Assembly (NCBI RefSeq): GCF_008369935.1
Contig: NZ_VTUZ01000016.1
Span: 124,001 to 188,000 of the forward strand
DNA length: 64,000 bases
Source: Paraburkholderia panacisoli
Lineage (GTDB): Bacteria; Pseudomonadota; Gammaproteobacteria; Burkholderiales; Burkholderiaceae
Direction: 5' to 3'
Below the pieces are notes generated by a model. It was not told where the DNA came from and searched no databases. It saw only the letters and a program-made list of their open reading frames with translations. Every line of letters starts with the position of its first letter. The stretch's first letter is position 1. The position numbers and the translations under genes are program-made. This document shows positions 36,032 through 43,559 of this stretch, one piece after another.

Positions 36032-37151
36032 GGGCCACCTGTTCAGCGAAACGGACCGGCAGATAAGGCTCGACAGGGATCGGCGCTGCACTCGCCATGA
36101 TCTGCGCGGCGAGCAGTTTGGCGGTGGCGAGCGAGGTCGTCACGCCCAACCCTTCATGGCCGACCGCGAGCCACACGCCAGGCGCGAACTCGCCGGCTGG
36201 TCCGATCAGCGGCAGTCTGTCCGGCGACGCCGCGCGAAAGCCGGTCCACGCGCGAATGCCGTTGAGCGTCGGCAGCACCGGCAGATAGCGCGCGGCCCGT
36301 TGCAGCATCTGCGCGAGCACGGGCATCTCGACCGCGGGATCGGTGGTGTCGAACTGGCGCGACGAGCCGATCAGCAGTTGTCCCGTGGGACGCGGTTGCG
36401 CATTGAACGCCACCGACGTGCCGGCCGCATGATGCGCGCTCTTGATATACCCGAGTTCGAGCAGTTGATGACGGATCAGTCCCGGATAGCGGTCGGTGAT
36501 CAGCAGATGGCCCTTCTTCGGTTGCAAGGGCAGCGACGGCACGAGTTGCCGCGCGCCCAGTCCACTGGCGACGATCACGTGCTTCGCGCCGATGCGCTCG
36601 CCGCTGGCCAGTGTGACGCTGCCTGCGTCGACCGAAGCGACCGGCGTCATCAGGCGCACGCGGATGTTCGCGGCATGCGGCGATTGCGTCAGCAGCCATT
36701 CGGCGACGGTGGGCGCGTACACGATGCTGTCGTGCTCGATGCGCAAGCCGCCCGCCAACGACGCCGCCAATGCCGGTTCGCAGGCGCGCAGTTCCGCCGC
36801 GCCCAGCAGTTGCGCGGCGACGTCTTGCGCGGCGAACGCCTTCTGCATCGCGCGGGCGGCTTGCCATTCTTCTTCGTCGGCGGCGACCCACAGCGTGCCG
36901 CAGCGCGCGAACGCGTCGCGCGCGCGCAGGCGCGGCGCGAGTTGCAGCCACAAGTCACGCGAATAGCGGCTCAGCGCGAATTCCGCCGGCGAGTCGTTCA
37001 TCACGACGAGGTGGCCCATGCCCGCCGCCGTCGCGCCGCCGCCGATGCGCTGCGCGTCGAGTACCTCGACGCGCATGCCGTGCGCGGCCAGTTCCGCCGC
37101 GCACGCGGCGCCGACGATACCCGCGCCGACGATCAACGCGTCCGCGCTCAT
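36018..37151 (-). CDS. D-hydroxyproline dehydrogenase, DAO-type FAD subunit
   Basis: The ATG at 37151 overlaps the upstream epimerase stop (ATGA). The 377-residue protein begins with ALIVGAGIVGAACAAELAAH and VEVLDAQRIGGGATAAGMGH, the FAD site of DadA/glycine-oxidase proteins. The C-terminal DRLPLIGPAGEFAPGVWLAV and GHEGLGVTTSLATAKLLA close the flavin site. It is the likely catalytic subunit oxidising cis-4-hydroxy-D-proline to 1-pyrroline-4-hydroxy-2-carboxylate. Confidence 0.85.
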   Translation of the reverse strand: MSADALIVGAGIVGAACAAELAAHGMRVEVLDAQRIGGGATAAGMGHLVVMNDSPAEFALSRYSRDLWLQLAPRLRARDAFARCGTLWVAADEEEWQAARAMQKAFAAQDVAAQLLGAAELRACEPALAASLAGGLRIEHDSIVYAPTVAEWLLTQSPHAANIRVRLMTPVASVDAGSVTLASGERIGAKHVIVASGLGARQLVPSLPLQPKKGHLLITDRYPGLIRHQLLELGYIKSAHHAAGTSVAFNAQPRPTGQLLIGSSRQFDTTDPAVEMPVLAQMLQRAARYLPVLPTLNGIRAWTGFRAASPDRLPLIGPAGEFAPGVWLAVGHEGLGVTTSLATAKLLAAQIMASAAPIPVEPYLPVRFAEQVAHDPS

Positions 37152-38095
37152 GCCGTGCGAATGCCCCACGCGAACGGATCGCGCTCGTCGAAACAGAGTT
37201 GCCCTTGCGCGGTGATATACGCGTGGCCGGTAATGGTGGGAATCACCGAGACGCCGTCGCCCGCATGGCGATAGCTCGCTTCGAACACGCTGCCGATGAT
37301 GCTTTCCTGCCGCCACACCGCGCCTTCGGCCAGCTTGCCGTCGGCCGCGAGACACGCGACTTTCGCGCTCGTGCCGGTGCCGCACGGCGAGCGGTCATAC
37401 GCGTTGCCGGGACACAGCACGAAGCTGCGGCTGTCGATGCCGTCGCGCGAACCGGGTCCGAAGAGTTCGATGTGGTCGATCAGCGCGCCGTCCGCGCCGG
37501 TGATGCGCTGCGCGATCAGCGCGTCGCGAATCGCCGAACTGAATGCGGTCAACCCGGTGATATCCGCCGCATCCAGCGCGCGCCCATGATCGGCGACGAG
37601 AAAAAACCAGTTGCCGCCCCAGCCGATATCGCCCGTCAACGCGCCGTAACCCGGCACGTCGACCCGCACGGCTTCGCGATACCGATAGGCCGGCACGTTG
37701 CGCACAGCGACGCTGCCGTCCTCGTTGAGCGTCGCCTCGACCACGCCGACCGGCGTCTCGATCCGGTGACGCCCCGGCCCGATCCGTCCCATATGCGCGA
37801 GCGACACGACAAGTCCGATCGTGCCGTGCCCGCACATGCCGAGATAGCCGACATTGTTGAAGAAGATCACGCCGGCCGCGCAGGTGGGATCGTCCGGCTC
37901 GCACAGCAGCGCGCCCACCACCACGTCCGAGCCGCGCGGTTCGGTGATGATGCCCGCGCGCCAGTCGTCGAAGCGCGTGCGCAATACGTCGAGCCGTTGC
38001 GCGAGCGTGCCGCCGCCAAGATCCGGGCCGCCTGCCACCACGAGGCGGGTCGGTTCACCGCCGGTGTGCGAGTCAATGATGTTCAAGGTTTTCAT
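37148..38095 (-). CDS. 4-Hydroxyproline 2-epimerase (proline racemase family)
   Basis: The ATG at 38095 (MKTLNIIDSHTGGEPTRLVV) is chosen. An in-frame ATG nine bases upstream is possible. The 315-residue enzyme has both catalytic cysteines: GMCGHGTIGLVVS at about residue 90 and DRSPCGTGTSAK at about residue 235. It interconverts trans-4-hydroxy-L-proline and cis-4-hydroxy-D-proline. It is the first gene of the four-gene minus-strand operon and is tightly overlapped with the next. Confidence 0.9.
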   Translation of the reverse strand: MKTLNIIDSHTGGEPTRLVVAGGPDLGGGTLAQRLDVLRTRFDDWRAGIITEPRGSDVVVGALLCEPDDPTCAAGVIFFNNVGYLGMCGHGTIGLVVSLAHMGRIGPGRHRIETPVGVVEATLNEDGSVAVRNVPAYRYREAVRVDVPGYGALTGDIGWGGNWFFLVADHGRALDAADITGLTAFSSAIRDALIAQRITGADGALIDHIELFGPGSRDGIDSRSFVLCPGNAYDRSPCGTGTSAKVACLAADGKLAEGAVWRQESIIGSVFEASYRHAGDGVSVIPTITGHAYITAQGQLCFDERDPFAWGIRTA

Positions 38096-38451
38096 GACGC
38101 CCATGGTAGGAACGGCGAGCCTCGGGGTCTTGGTGCGCGTGCGCGTCGATTGTGACGATTTCGGCATAGTCAGGCGTTGAGATCGAGGCGGATTTCGCCT
38201 AGGGAACTGGCATGCGGCACATAGGTTCAGCATGCGCGCGCCATCATCGCGCGCATGCTTGAATGAGCGCCATCGCGCAGCGTCAATGGATCGCACCCGG
38301 TCCGGTGAACGCGCTATCGACCAGCTTGCAGCAGCATTGCACGCTGCCCCGCTATGCTGAAATCGTCATCCGTCACGCGCGATTCGCGCAAGACGCCGAC
38401 ATTTTCCCTGCTTACACTGCGCTTCGACACATCACACTCAGGAGAGCAGTC
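38096..38451. promoter_or_regulatory. Divergent control region of the hydroxyproline genes with a 12-bp palindrome
   Basis: No gene is visible in these 356 bp between the divergent epimerase and deaminase. At 38229-38259 AGCATGCGCGCG, seven bases, CGCGCGCATGCT forms perfect 12-base arms. It could be a regulator site, possibly for the AraC-type protein, or a hairpin in the deaminase leader. Confidence 0.55.
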
Positions 38452-39357
38452 GTGGCGCATATCTGGGAAGGCGTATTGCCCGCAGTCACCACCAAGTTTC
38501 ACGCGGATTTCAGCATAGACCGCGCATGGACCGGCAAGAATATCGAAGCGCAGATCGACGCGGGAGTGGACGGCATCATCGTGTGCGGCTCGCTGGGTGA
38601 AGCGTCGACGTTGTCGCTCGACGAAAAGCTGCAGGTGCTCGACGTCGCGGTCGAAGCCGCGCGCGGCCGCGTGCCGGTCCTGCTGACAATCGCCGAAAAC
38701 AGCACGCTCGACGCCTGCCGTCAGGCCGAAGCCGGCAGCCAGCACGGTGCGGCCGGCTACATGGTCCTGCCGGGGCTGCGCTATCTGTCGGACCGGCGCG
38801 AAACGCTCAACCATTTCCGCAGCGTCGCGCAGGCAAGCGCTCTGCCGTTGATGATCTACAACAATCCGCTCGCCTATGGCGTCGACATGACCCCCGACAT
38901 GTTCGCGGAAATCGCCGATGAGAAGAAGATTGTCGCGATTAAGGAATCATGCGGCGACGTACGGCGCGTGACGGAACTGATCAACGCGGTCGGCGACCGA
39001 TTCGCGATTCTGTGCGGGGTCGACAATCTCGCGATGGAAGCGATGCTGATGGGCGCGCATGGCTGGGTGGCCGGTCTGGTGTGCGCGTTTCCGCGCGAGA
39101 CGGTGGTGATCTACAAGCTGCTAAAGGCGGGACGCCTCGAGGAAGCCCGCGCAATTTACCGCTGGTTCGCGCCGCTGCTGGCGCTCGACGTGTCGCCGAA
39201 GCTGGTGCAGAACATCAAGCTGGCCGAAGCGATCGTCGGCCTGGGTACGGAGCCGGTGCGGCCCCCGCGTCTGCCGCTGGCCGGCGACGAGCGCAAGGCG
39301 GTGGAAGCATTGATCCGCCGCGCGATCGAAACGCGGCCGACGCTGCCGGCCATCTGA
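38452..39357 (+). CDS. 1-Pyrroline-4-hydroxy-2-carboxylate deaminase (DHDPS family)
   Basis: A GTG at 38452 is chosen because AGGAG lies seven bases upstream and the family-typical N-terminus AHIWEGVLPAVTTKFHADFS follows. Earlier ATGs give extra unrelated residues. The 301-residue barrel has GIIVCGSLGEASTL and the Schiff-base Lys in KIVAIKESCGDVRR. Members next to hydroxyproline genes deaminate 1-pyrroline-4-hydroxy-2-carboxylate to 2-oxoglutarate semialdehyde. The semialdehyde dehydrogenase that completes the route is not in the window. Confidence 0.85.
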   Translation: MAHIWEGVLPAVTTKFHADFSIDRAWTGKNIEAQIDAGVDGIIVCGSLGEASTLSLDEKLQVLDVAVEAARGRVPVLLTIAENSTLDACRQAEAGSQHGAAGYMVLPGLRYLSDRRETLNHFRSVAQASALPLMIYNNPLAYGVDMTPDMFAEIADEKKIVAIKESCGDVRRVTELINAVGDRFAILCGVDNLAMEAMLMGAHGWVAGLVCAFPRETVVIYKLLKAGRLEEARAIYRWFAPLLALDVSPKLVQNIKLAEAIVGLGTEPVRPPRLPLAGDERKAVEALIRRAIETRPTLPAI

Positions 39358-39373
39358 CACGACGGCCGTGACT

Positions 39374-39708
39374 TCAGGCCGCCTGCTTCTGCGCCTGGTC
39401 GACGGACCGCTCGACTGATTCTTCCTGGCGCAGATGCAGAAGCCGGTAGCCGCTCTTATAGACCGGCTGCAGCCGGAATTCGTTTTGCGGTTCGATTTCG
39501 AGCAGCAAGCGCAGCCGCGACACGTGGCTGTCGATCGTGCGGGTGAGTTCGCGGAACTCGCGGCCCCAGACCATCGCGAAGATGTGATCGCGCGACATCA
39601 CTCGGCCGATGTTGGAAAAGAACAGCGCGGCGAGCCGGAACTCCGTGCTGGATAGCGTCACGGGCTCGCCGCGCAGCAGCACGAGCTGGCGACGAGTGTC
39701 GAAGTGTT
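39374..39708 (-). pseudogene. Beheaded OmpR-family response regulator (DNA-binding half)
   Basis: The frame encodes only the winged helix: EPVTLSSTEFRLAALFFSNI, MVWGREFRELTRTIDSHVSR and a C-terminal wing PVYKSGYRLLHL. Upstream the in-frame residues HFDTRRQLVLLRGE still look like the linker of a response regulator, but a TAA stop and unrelated AT-rich DNA begin at about 39708. The receiver domain is gone. The break marks the left edge of the mosaic island. A GTG at 39682 could still express the fragment. Confidence 0.8.
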
Positions 39709-39860
39709 ACATCCCCGAAGACACCGAATAGCCCAATATATTCAATAACATAAGACTGCTTTTGCAAGCGATTTTCAGGTGCAAAAACGTCCTATCGCGT
39801 CCCAATAGAATCAACGAGTTACGCAGGGTTTTGAACAGGTCGAGCCACCTTATTTGTTGC

Positions 39861-40199
39861 TCAGTCGAGCGGCGCAGACCCCATGGATGTCGCAGACGAT
39901 CGACGATCGATAGTCGAGCATCCAGCCATCCGTGAAAGCGGTGCCAATGACTGCTCAGTCGCGAGTTGAAACGAAGCGAGCACCTTCGGTGCAAGTTCGG
40001 CCGCGGTTTGTGCGAGTGCCACGCGGTCTTGCCAATCACACTTCGCGCCGTTCGCTGTCATCCAGATCCGCGCGGATTCGACGAGGTGATCTGTCCTTAA
40101 CCACTCACCTGTTCTTGCCATAGCCACGAGTTCGCCTATCACGAGATAGCAAAGCATCTCGGCGCGCGCTTCATCGTCGAAACTGAGCATCTGCGACAT
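39861..40199 (-). CDS. Hypothetical protein at island edge (112 aa)
   Basis: The product begins MSQMLSFDDEARAEMLCYLV, and its first 85 residues look like an ordinary helical protein (RTDHLVESARIWMTANGAKC). The last 28 residues are Ser/Arg-rich and may be an out-of-frame tail. No ribosome binding site is obvious. The gene may be decayed. No family is recognised. Confidence 0.35.
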   Translation of the reverse strand: MSQMLSFDDEARAEMLCYLVIGELVAMARTGEWLRTDHLVESARIWMTANGAKCDWQDRVALAQTAAELAPKVLASFQLATEQSLAPLSRMAGCSTIDRRSSATSMGSAPLD

Positions 40200-40415
40200 G
40201 ATTGGCTAATTGTTAAGTAGCCCAACGATTATCCGCCAGGAATGAACCTCCGACCGCCCGCACCCCATGCTGGGTTTCGCTCGTCTGCGAAGCACGTCTA
40301 CATTGCCTTTCGACGAACGGCGTCTAACCCATGGCTATTTTTGTGGCGCACCGGAAAGCCCCATCACATCGACTTATGTGCCCTCATATTAGACGGCTCG
40401 ATAGATCTCAAGCGA

Positions 40416-40906
40416 TCAAAAAGGCGCGGGATCCTGCACAAACCGGACATTCCCCTTGACTTGCGGCACCAACGCAAATGCGATTAGCGGACCATTAAAC
40501 ATGCAGGCTAGCGTGCCCGTGGTTGGAACGAAGTAGTGGACCACCAGATCCTTGCCATCTGAAGTCGCGCCTGTGATCCTCGGCGCGAAACACCATCTTC
40601 CGATACCGTTGGACAGGCCGACGACGGTGTACTTCGTAAAGTCATATGTCGGCATAGCGGGCTCTACCGTAACGAGCCCGATCGGGTACTGCTCCAAAGG
40701 GGCCGCTGCCCATGCGCTAGCCAGCTCAGATTGGCTTCGGAAGACATATGTTCCGGGGGCGAAAGAGCGGAAAAACGTCACCGTGACGTCTTGGACTGCC
40801 ACGCTCTGCGGAGCCGCCCCCCCCCGTTTTCGACCCCACCACCGCCACAACCCACAAGAAGAACGGCCAGCAGGGGAAACAAATATTTGACGCGCTTGAC
40901 ATTCAT
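40416..40906 (-). pseudogene. Lipoprotein gene frameshifted at a G9 tract
   Basis: From ATG at 40906 the frame reads MNVKRVKYLFPLLAVLLVGC, a clear lipoprotein signal with lipobox LVGC, then GGGGVENGGG. This ends in a run of nine Gs (40817-40825 as C on the plus strand). The mature part continues only in another frame: AAPQSVAVQDVTVTFFRSFA through NVRFVQDPAPF to the stop at 40416. Ten or seven Gs would join the two halves. It is therefore either slipped-strand phase variable, a sequencing miscount, or a real loss. The function of the mature domain is unknown. Confidence 0.75.
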
Positions 40907-40971
40907 CGCCCTGCCCCTTCAACGTAAGCTCACGCTAACAATAAGCCTATGGTCTCGCGCATAGCGATAGT

Positions 40972-40985
40972 TTGACTCAGGTCAA
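40972..40985. promoter_or_regulatory. Inverted repeat TTGAC-N4-GTCAA
   Basis: A perfect five-base inverted repeat lies about 66 bp upstream of the frameshifted lipoprotein gene and 90 bp upstream of the LexA box. It may be an operator or include a -35 element. Evidence is limited to symmetry and position. Confidence 0.35.
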
Positions 40986-41062
40986 CTATGATCGCGCTGG
41001 CATGAGAAGCTGAAGCATAGCCGGCCGCATGAGTAGGTGTGCACACCCATCGCGGATGCATA

Positions 41063-41082
41063 TACTGTATATCCATACAGCA
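41063..41082. promoter_or_regulatory. LexA (SOS) box
   Basis: TACTGTATATCCATACAGCA contains CTGT, eight AT-rich bases and ACAG, the LexA operator of beta- and gammaproteobacteria. It sits about 50 bp upstream of the first small gene of a plus-strand phage-like run, so DNA damage probably induces those genes. Confidence 0.75.
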
Positions 41083-41133
41083 TATGCGCTATGGCACTCT
41101 TTCCAATCCGATGATGACCAGCACCGCTGCCGG

Positions 41134-41301
41134 ATGTGTGAGCATTGGGGCGGTGACGTCGCCGGCGGATCGCATGCGCGGTCCGCGCGGCACGGTCAGC
41201 AAATCGTCGCGCGCCCTGGGTTCGGCTGTTCGTTCTGGATAAGGGCTACTGGCGTGGATGACGAGCCGGCGCGCTCGATGGATAAACGATCGAGGGAGTG
41301 A
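41134..41301 (+). CDS. Small phage-like protein (55 aa)
   Basis: The frame reads MCEHWGGDVAGGSHARSARH, then GQQIVARPGFGCSFWIRATG and an acidic/basic tail. The CEHWGGD start and GCSFWIR segment recall short prophage proteins with Cys/Trp clusters. Upstream in-frame codons add a CxxC (CRMC), so the true start may be earlier, although no other start codon lies between the LexA box and 41134. Its stop overlaps the next start (TGATG), suggesting coupling. Confidence 0.5.
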   Translation: MCEHWGGDVAGGSHARSARHGQQIVARPGFGCSFWIRATGVDDEPARSMDKRSRE

Positions 41302-41477
41302 TGTCCATGCATTGCCCACTCTGCGACGAAAAGCTTGAGGCGAAAGACCACCGCGAGGCATATGGCGAAGTGCCGGCGCACTGGCTGTGCAAGGCATGCG
41401 ACTGCCGGGTGAATCTGTGGGACGATGAGTATGATTTGCCGGATTCGGCTAAAGACGCGCCAGCGGAGCTGGGCTAG
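41301..41477 (+). CDS. Zinc-ribbon microprotein (58 aa)
   Basis: The 58-residue product starts MSMHCPLCDEKLEAKDHREA and continues with HWLCKACDCRVNLWDDEYDL. The paired CPLC and CKAC motifs predict a single zinc ribbon. GGGAG sits six bases upstream of the ATG, and the start overlaps the previous stop. It belongs to the run of small genes behind the LexA box and may bind nucleic acid. No named family is assigned. Confidence 0.65.
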   Translation: MSMHCPLCDEKLEAKDHREAYGEVPAHWLCKACDCRVNLWDDEYDLPDSAKDAPAELG

Positions 41478-41499
41478 GGGATAGTCAAGGAGCGTAGCA

Positions 41500-41658
41500 G
41501 TGGGAATCGCATTAACAGCGGTAGCGATTGCTGAACGCAGCAGCGCCAATGGCGTTGGCGGTGGGACTCATACTTGGGCCATTGCTGTCGGCGTCGTGAT
41601 ATTTATGCTCCTACTCGTTGCCTTGATGGTTGGAGTGATAGCGCGGATCGAGCGCTGA
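41500..41658 (+). CDS. Small single-span membrane protein, GTG start (52 aa)
   Basis: A perfect AAGGAG lies seven bases upstream of GTG at 41500. The product is MGIALTAVAIAERSSANGVG, then one strong membrane helix (WAIAVGVVIFMLLLVALMVG) and VIARIER. Size, position and a single helix near the C-terminus resemble small phage membrane proteins, but lysis functions cannot be inferred. It lies 22 bp after the zinc-ribbon gene. Confidence 0.6.
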   Translation: MGIALTAVAIAERSSANGVGGGTHTWAIAVGVVIFMLLLVALMVGVIARIER

Positions 41659-41716
41659 CGAAGACGAGCCGCTAGTCCGGGCTGATTGATGTGCGCTCAA
41701 GAGCGCGGGAGGCGCG

Positions 41717-41956
41717 ATGAAATTATCGGAATACATCGCCAAACTACAGGCAATCTTGGAGCGTGAGGGCGATCTGGACGTCGTCAAACAGAACCCGTAC
41801 GGCGACATGGTGGCTGGCGGCGGATCATTTTCAAGTGCGCTGACGCCATTGACAGCGGACAAGTTCAAGTATCACGGCAGGGAGTTCGTGAAATCCAATG
41901 ACCAACCGTTGCCGCCCGAATCTGAGTCGAATGGAAGAGTCGTCAAGGTTAATTGA
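41717..41956 (+). CDS. Phage-like hypothetical protein (79 aa)
   Basis: The product starts MKLSEYIAKLQAILEREGDL followed by DVVKQNPYGDMVAGG. GGGAGG precedes the ATG. The KLSEYIAKLQ..GDLDVV opening is common in small proteins of phages and plasmids that share a helix-then-strand layout. The remainder is polar with a proline-rich tail. Function unknown. Confidence 0.6.
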   Translation: MKLSEYIAKLQAILEREGDLDVVKQNPYGDMVAGGGSFSSALTPLTADKFKYHGREFVKSNDQPLPPESESNGRVVKVN

Positions 41957-41981
41957 TTCGCCACCATAGGAGGAATGGGAG

Positions 41982-42290
41982 ATGGGTATGAGCGACTTTG
42001 ACGCATGGTTCCACGCCGAGGTTATGGCTGACCGTCTTTACAGTGCCGATGAAGACGTAGCGCGGCATACGTGGGACGCCGCCATGGCGATGGCAGCCAA
42101 GGATACGGGGCGCCTCGACTTCCTGATCACAAATGACGCGCGGGTCGCCGAGGACGTGAAGGGCTTCTATCACGTGTGGGCGGGCCCATTGGGCGATCCC
42201 GAAAACCTGGAGCCGCCCGGCTCGCTCCTGCGGACCGGGCGAGACGCAATCGACGCGGCGATGACTAGGAAGAAACGGCCTCGGGCCTAA
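41982..42290 (+). CDS. Phage-like hypothetical protein (102 aa)
   Basis: A strong AGGAGGAATGGGAG leader precedes the ATG. The protein, MGMSDFDAWFHAEVMADRLY through RLDFLITNDARVAEDVKGFY and a basic C-terminus KKRPRA, is soluble and acidic with a basic tail. It completes the small-gene run. Its end overlaps a truncated minus-strand frame by 26 bp. Function unknown. Confidence 0.6.
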   Translation: MGMSDFDAWFHAEVMADRLYSADEDVARHTWDAAMAMAAKDTGRLDFLITNDARVAEDVKGFYHVWAGPLGDPENLEPPGSLLRTGRDAIDAAMTRKKRPRA

Positions 42291-42480
42291 CCACCTGCCC
42301 TGCCGCGATCGCCACAACCCGCTGCTGCACCAGACTGACATCATGGTCAAGCGGATTCACCCCGCCGGGCCACTGCGATTCCGGGATCAGATCGAAGCCG
42401 ACATCGTTCAGCCAGTAGTGTTCAGGCTGCGGCCGCGCGACCCAGCGCGGGTCAAGCCGAACGAGAATCAAGGCTTGTCG
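42265..42480 (-). pseudogene. C-terminal fragment of an unknown protein
   Basis: A minus-strand frame ending at 42265 has protein-like sequence (LVRLDPRWVARPQPEHYWLN, IPESQWPGGVNPLDHDVSLV) but no credible N-terminus. It appears cut at about 42475, where a plus-strand fragment begins. It is probably a relic of mobile DNA. Confidence 0.4.
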
Positions 42481-42638
42481 ACGCCTTGTACAAGGCGCGC
42501 AATCTGATTTCGATGCACAACGGCATGACCGTGCGCTGTGACGGCGAGGAATGGCCACTCGATTTCGAGCAGGAGTTGAAAATGCTCGACGCCACGTTGA
42601 ACATGGCTGGAATCGACACCCGGCGCTTCAAGCAGTAG
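42474..42638 (+). pseudogene. Fragment of an unknown protein
   Basis: The frame LVDALYKARNLISMHNGMTV, RCDGEEWPLDFEQELKMLDA, TLNMAGIDTRRFKQ is protein-like and ends in a normal stop. It has no start before the junction with the opposing fragment. A minimal product could begin at ATG 42513 (41 residues). It is likely a truncated phage or plasmid gene. Confidence 0.4.
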
Positions 42639-42711
42639 AAACTTGTCGAGGCGCTCAAGTCGAGGCAACTATTGATGGGAATCGATGTGGAGGACCTTTA
42701 GAGGTCAGCAG

Positions 42712-42930
42712 ATGCAAACTGAGAAATATCGTGGATACACGCTGTGGGGTCATTCCATCCTGCAGCAGGAAGACATCCTGCACTCGGAACGGTTCGCGGG
42801 AAGCGGCACAATCATGCGCGACTCGAAGGTTGTGGAAGTGTCTGGGGTCCTCGGAAGCTTTGATACCCGCGAAGAAGTCGAGCTGGTGGGCCTTTCGTGG
42901 TGTCGTGCTTGGGTCGATAGCCACGGGTAG
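42712..42930 (+). CDS. Small hypothetical protein (72 aa)
   Basis: The preferred ATG at 42712 gives MQTEKYRGYTLWGHSILQQE. The layout of a YRGY strand, a central GSGTIMRDSKVVEVSG hairpin, then TREEVELVGLSWCRAWVDSH is that of small beta-sheet-plus-helix proteins common in prophages. An alternative ATG lies 27 bases upstream. Function unknown. Confidence 0.5.
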   Translation: MQTEKYRGYTLWGHSILQQEDILHSERFAGSGTIMRDSKVVEVSGVLGSFDTREEVELVGLSWCRAWVDSHG

Positions 42931-43056
42931 CGCAGTGCGTCACGCGGACGCCCACTTCAACCTCGTCCGTCTCCTGATGTGGATTCAGCCCGCCACTTGA
43001 TACGCATGGGTTGGACCACGCATGAACAGCATTTCGTAGGTGTTGAGAATTCCTAG

Positions 43057-43559
43057 ATGCCTTTGCCGAACGGAGTTGACCCCATCGGAAACGTTCATCC
43101 TGTCTGCCCGTCCGCAGGCTGGATGGGCAATCGTGGATTGCTTCACGACCGGGAGGGCCGCATCGTCTGCGATTGGCGAATTCGAGCATGGATAACATGC
43201 AGGCTTGCCTACAAAAACTGGAGCCGAAAGCCTCTCATGCGGCCAGGAAAGTACACCGAGCTGTTTTTTCTTGACGAGGCCACTGCCTTGAGCGCGGGCC
43301 ATCGTCCGTGCGCAATGTGCCGTCGGGCCGACTACCTCAGCTTCAAGGCTCATTGGTTATCCGCAAACGGACTCGTTTCAGATATGAGCGCCCAGGAAAT
43401 GGACGCAAGGCTCCATACTGAACGGCTCCGCCGTGGGGCAACGAGCGAATGGCGACAGTCACTGCAGGCACTACCCGCCGGCGTCACTGTCGTTTGGGAC
43501 GGCGCTCCACATCTCTGGGCAGGCACCAAGCTGTTTCGGTGGTCTGACACAGGCTATGT
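43057..43559 (+). pseudogene. Conserved hypothetical gene, 5' part, disrupted by IS481
   Basis: The frame begins MPLPNGVDPIGNVHPVCPSA and has the conserved blocks KYTELFFLDEATALSAGHRP and CAMCRRADYLSFKAHW, a cysteine-pair region shared by a widespread family of unknown function. An IS481-type element enters after GCTATGT at 43553-43559. The current frame then stops at 43572 within the element. The missing end lies at 44776-44914, and joining the parts restores a 213-residue protein. Confidence 0.85.

Noticed and set aside
41029..41301. 90-residue protein starting at 41029
   Set aside because: Its first codons cross the LexA box, so transcription would start after them; the internal start at 41134 is preferred.
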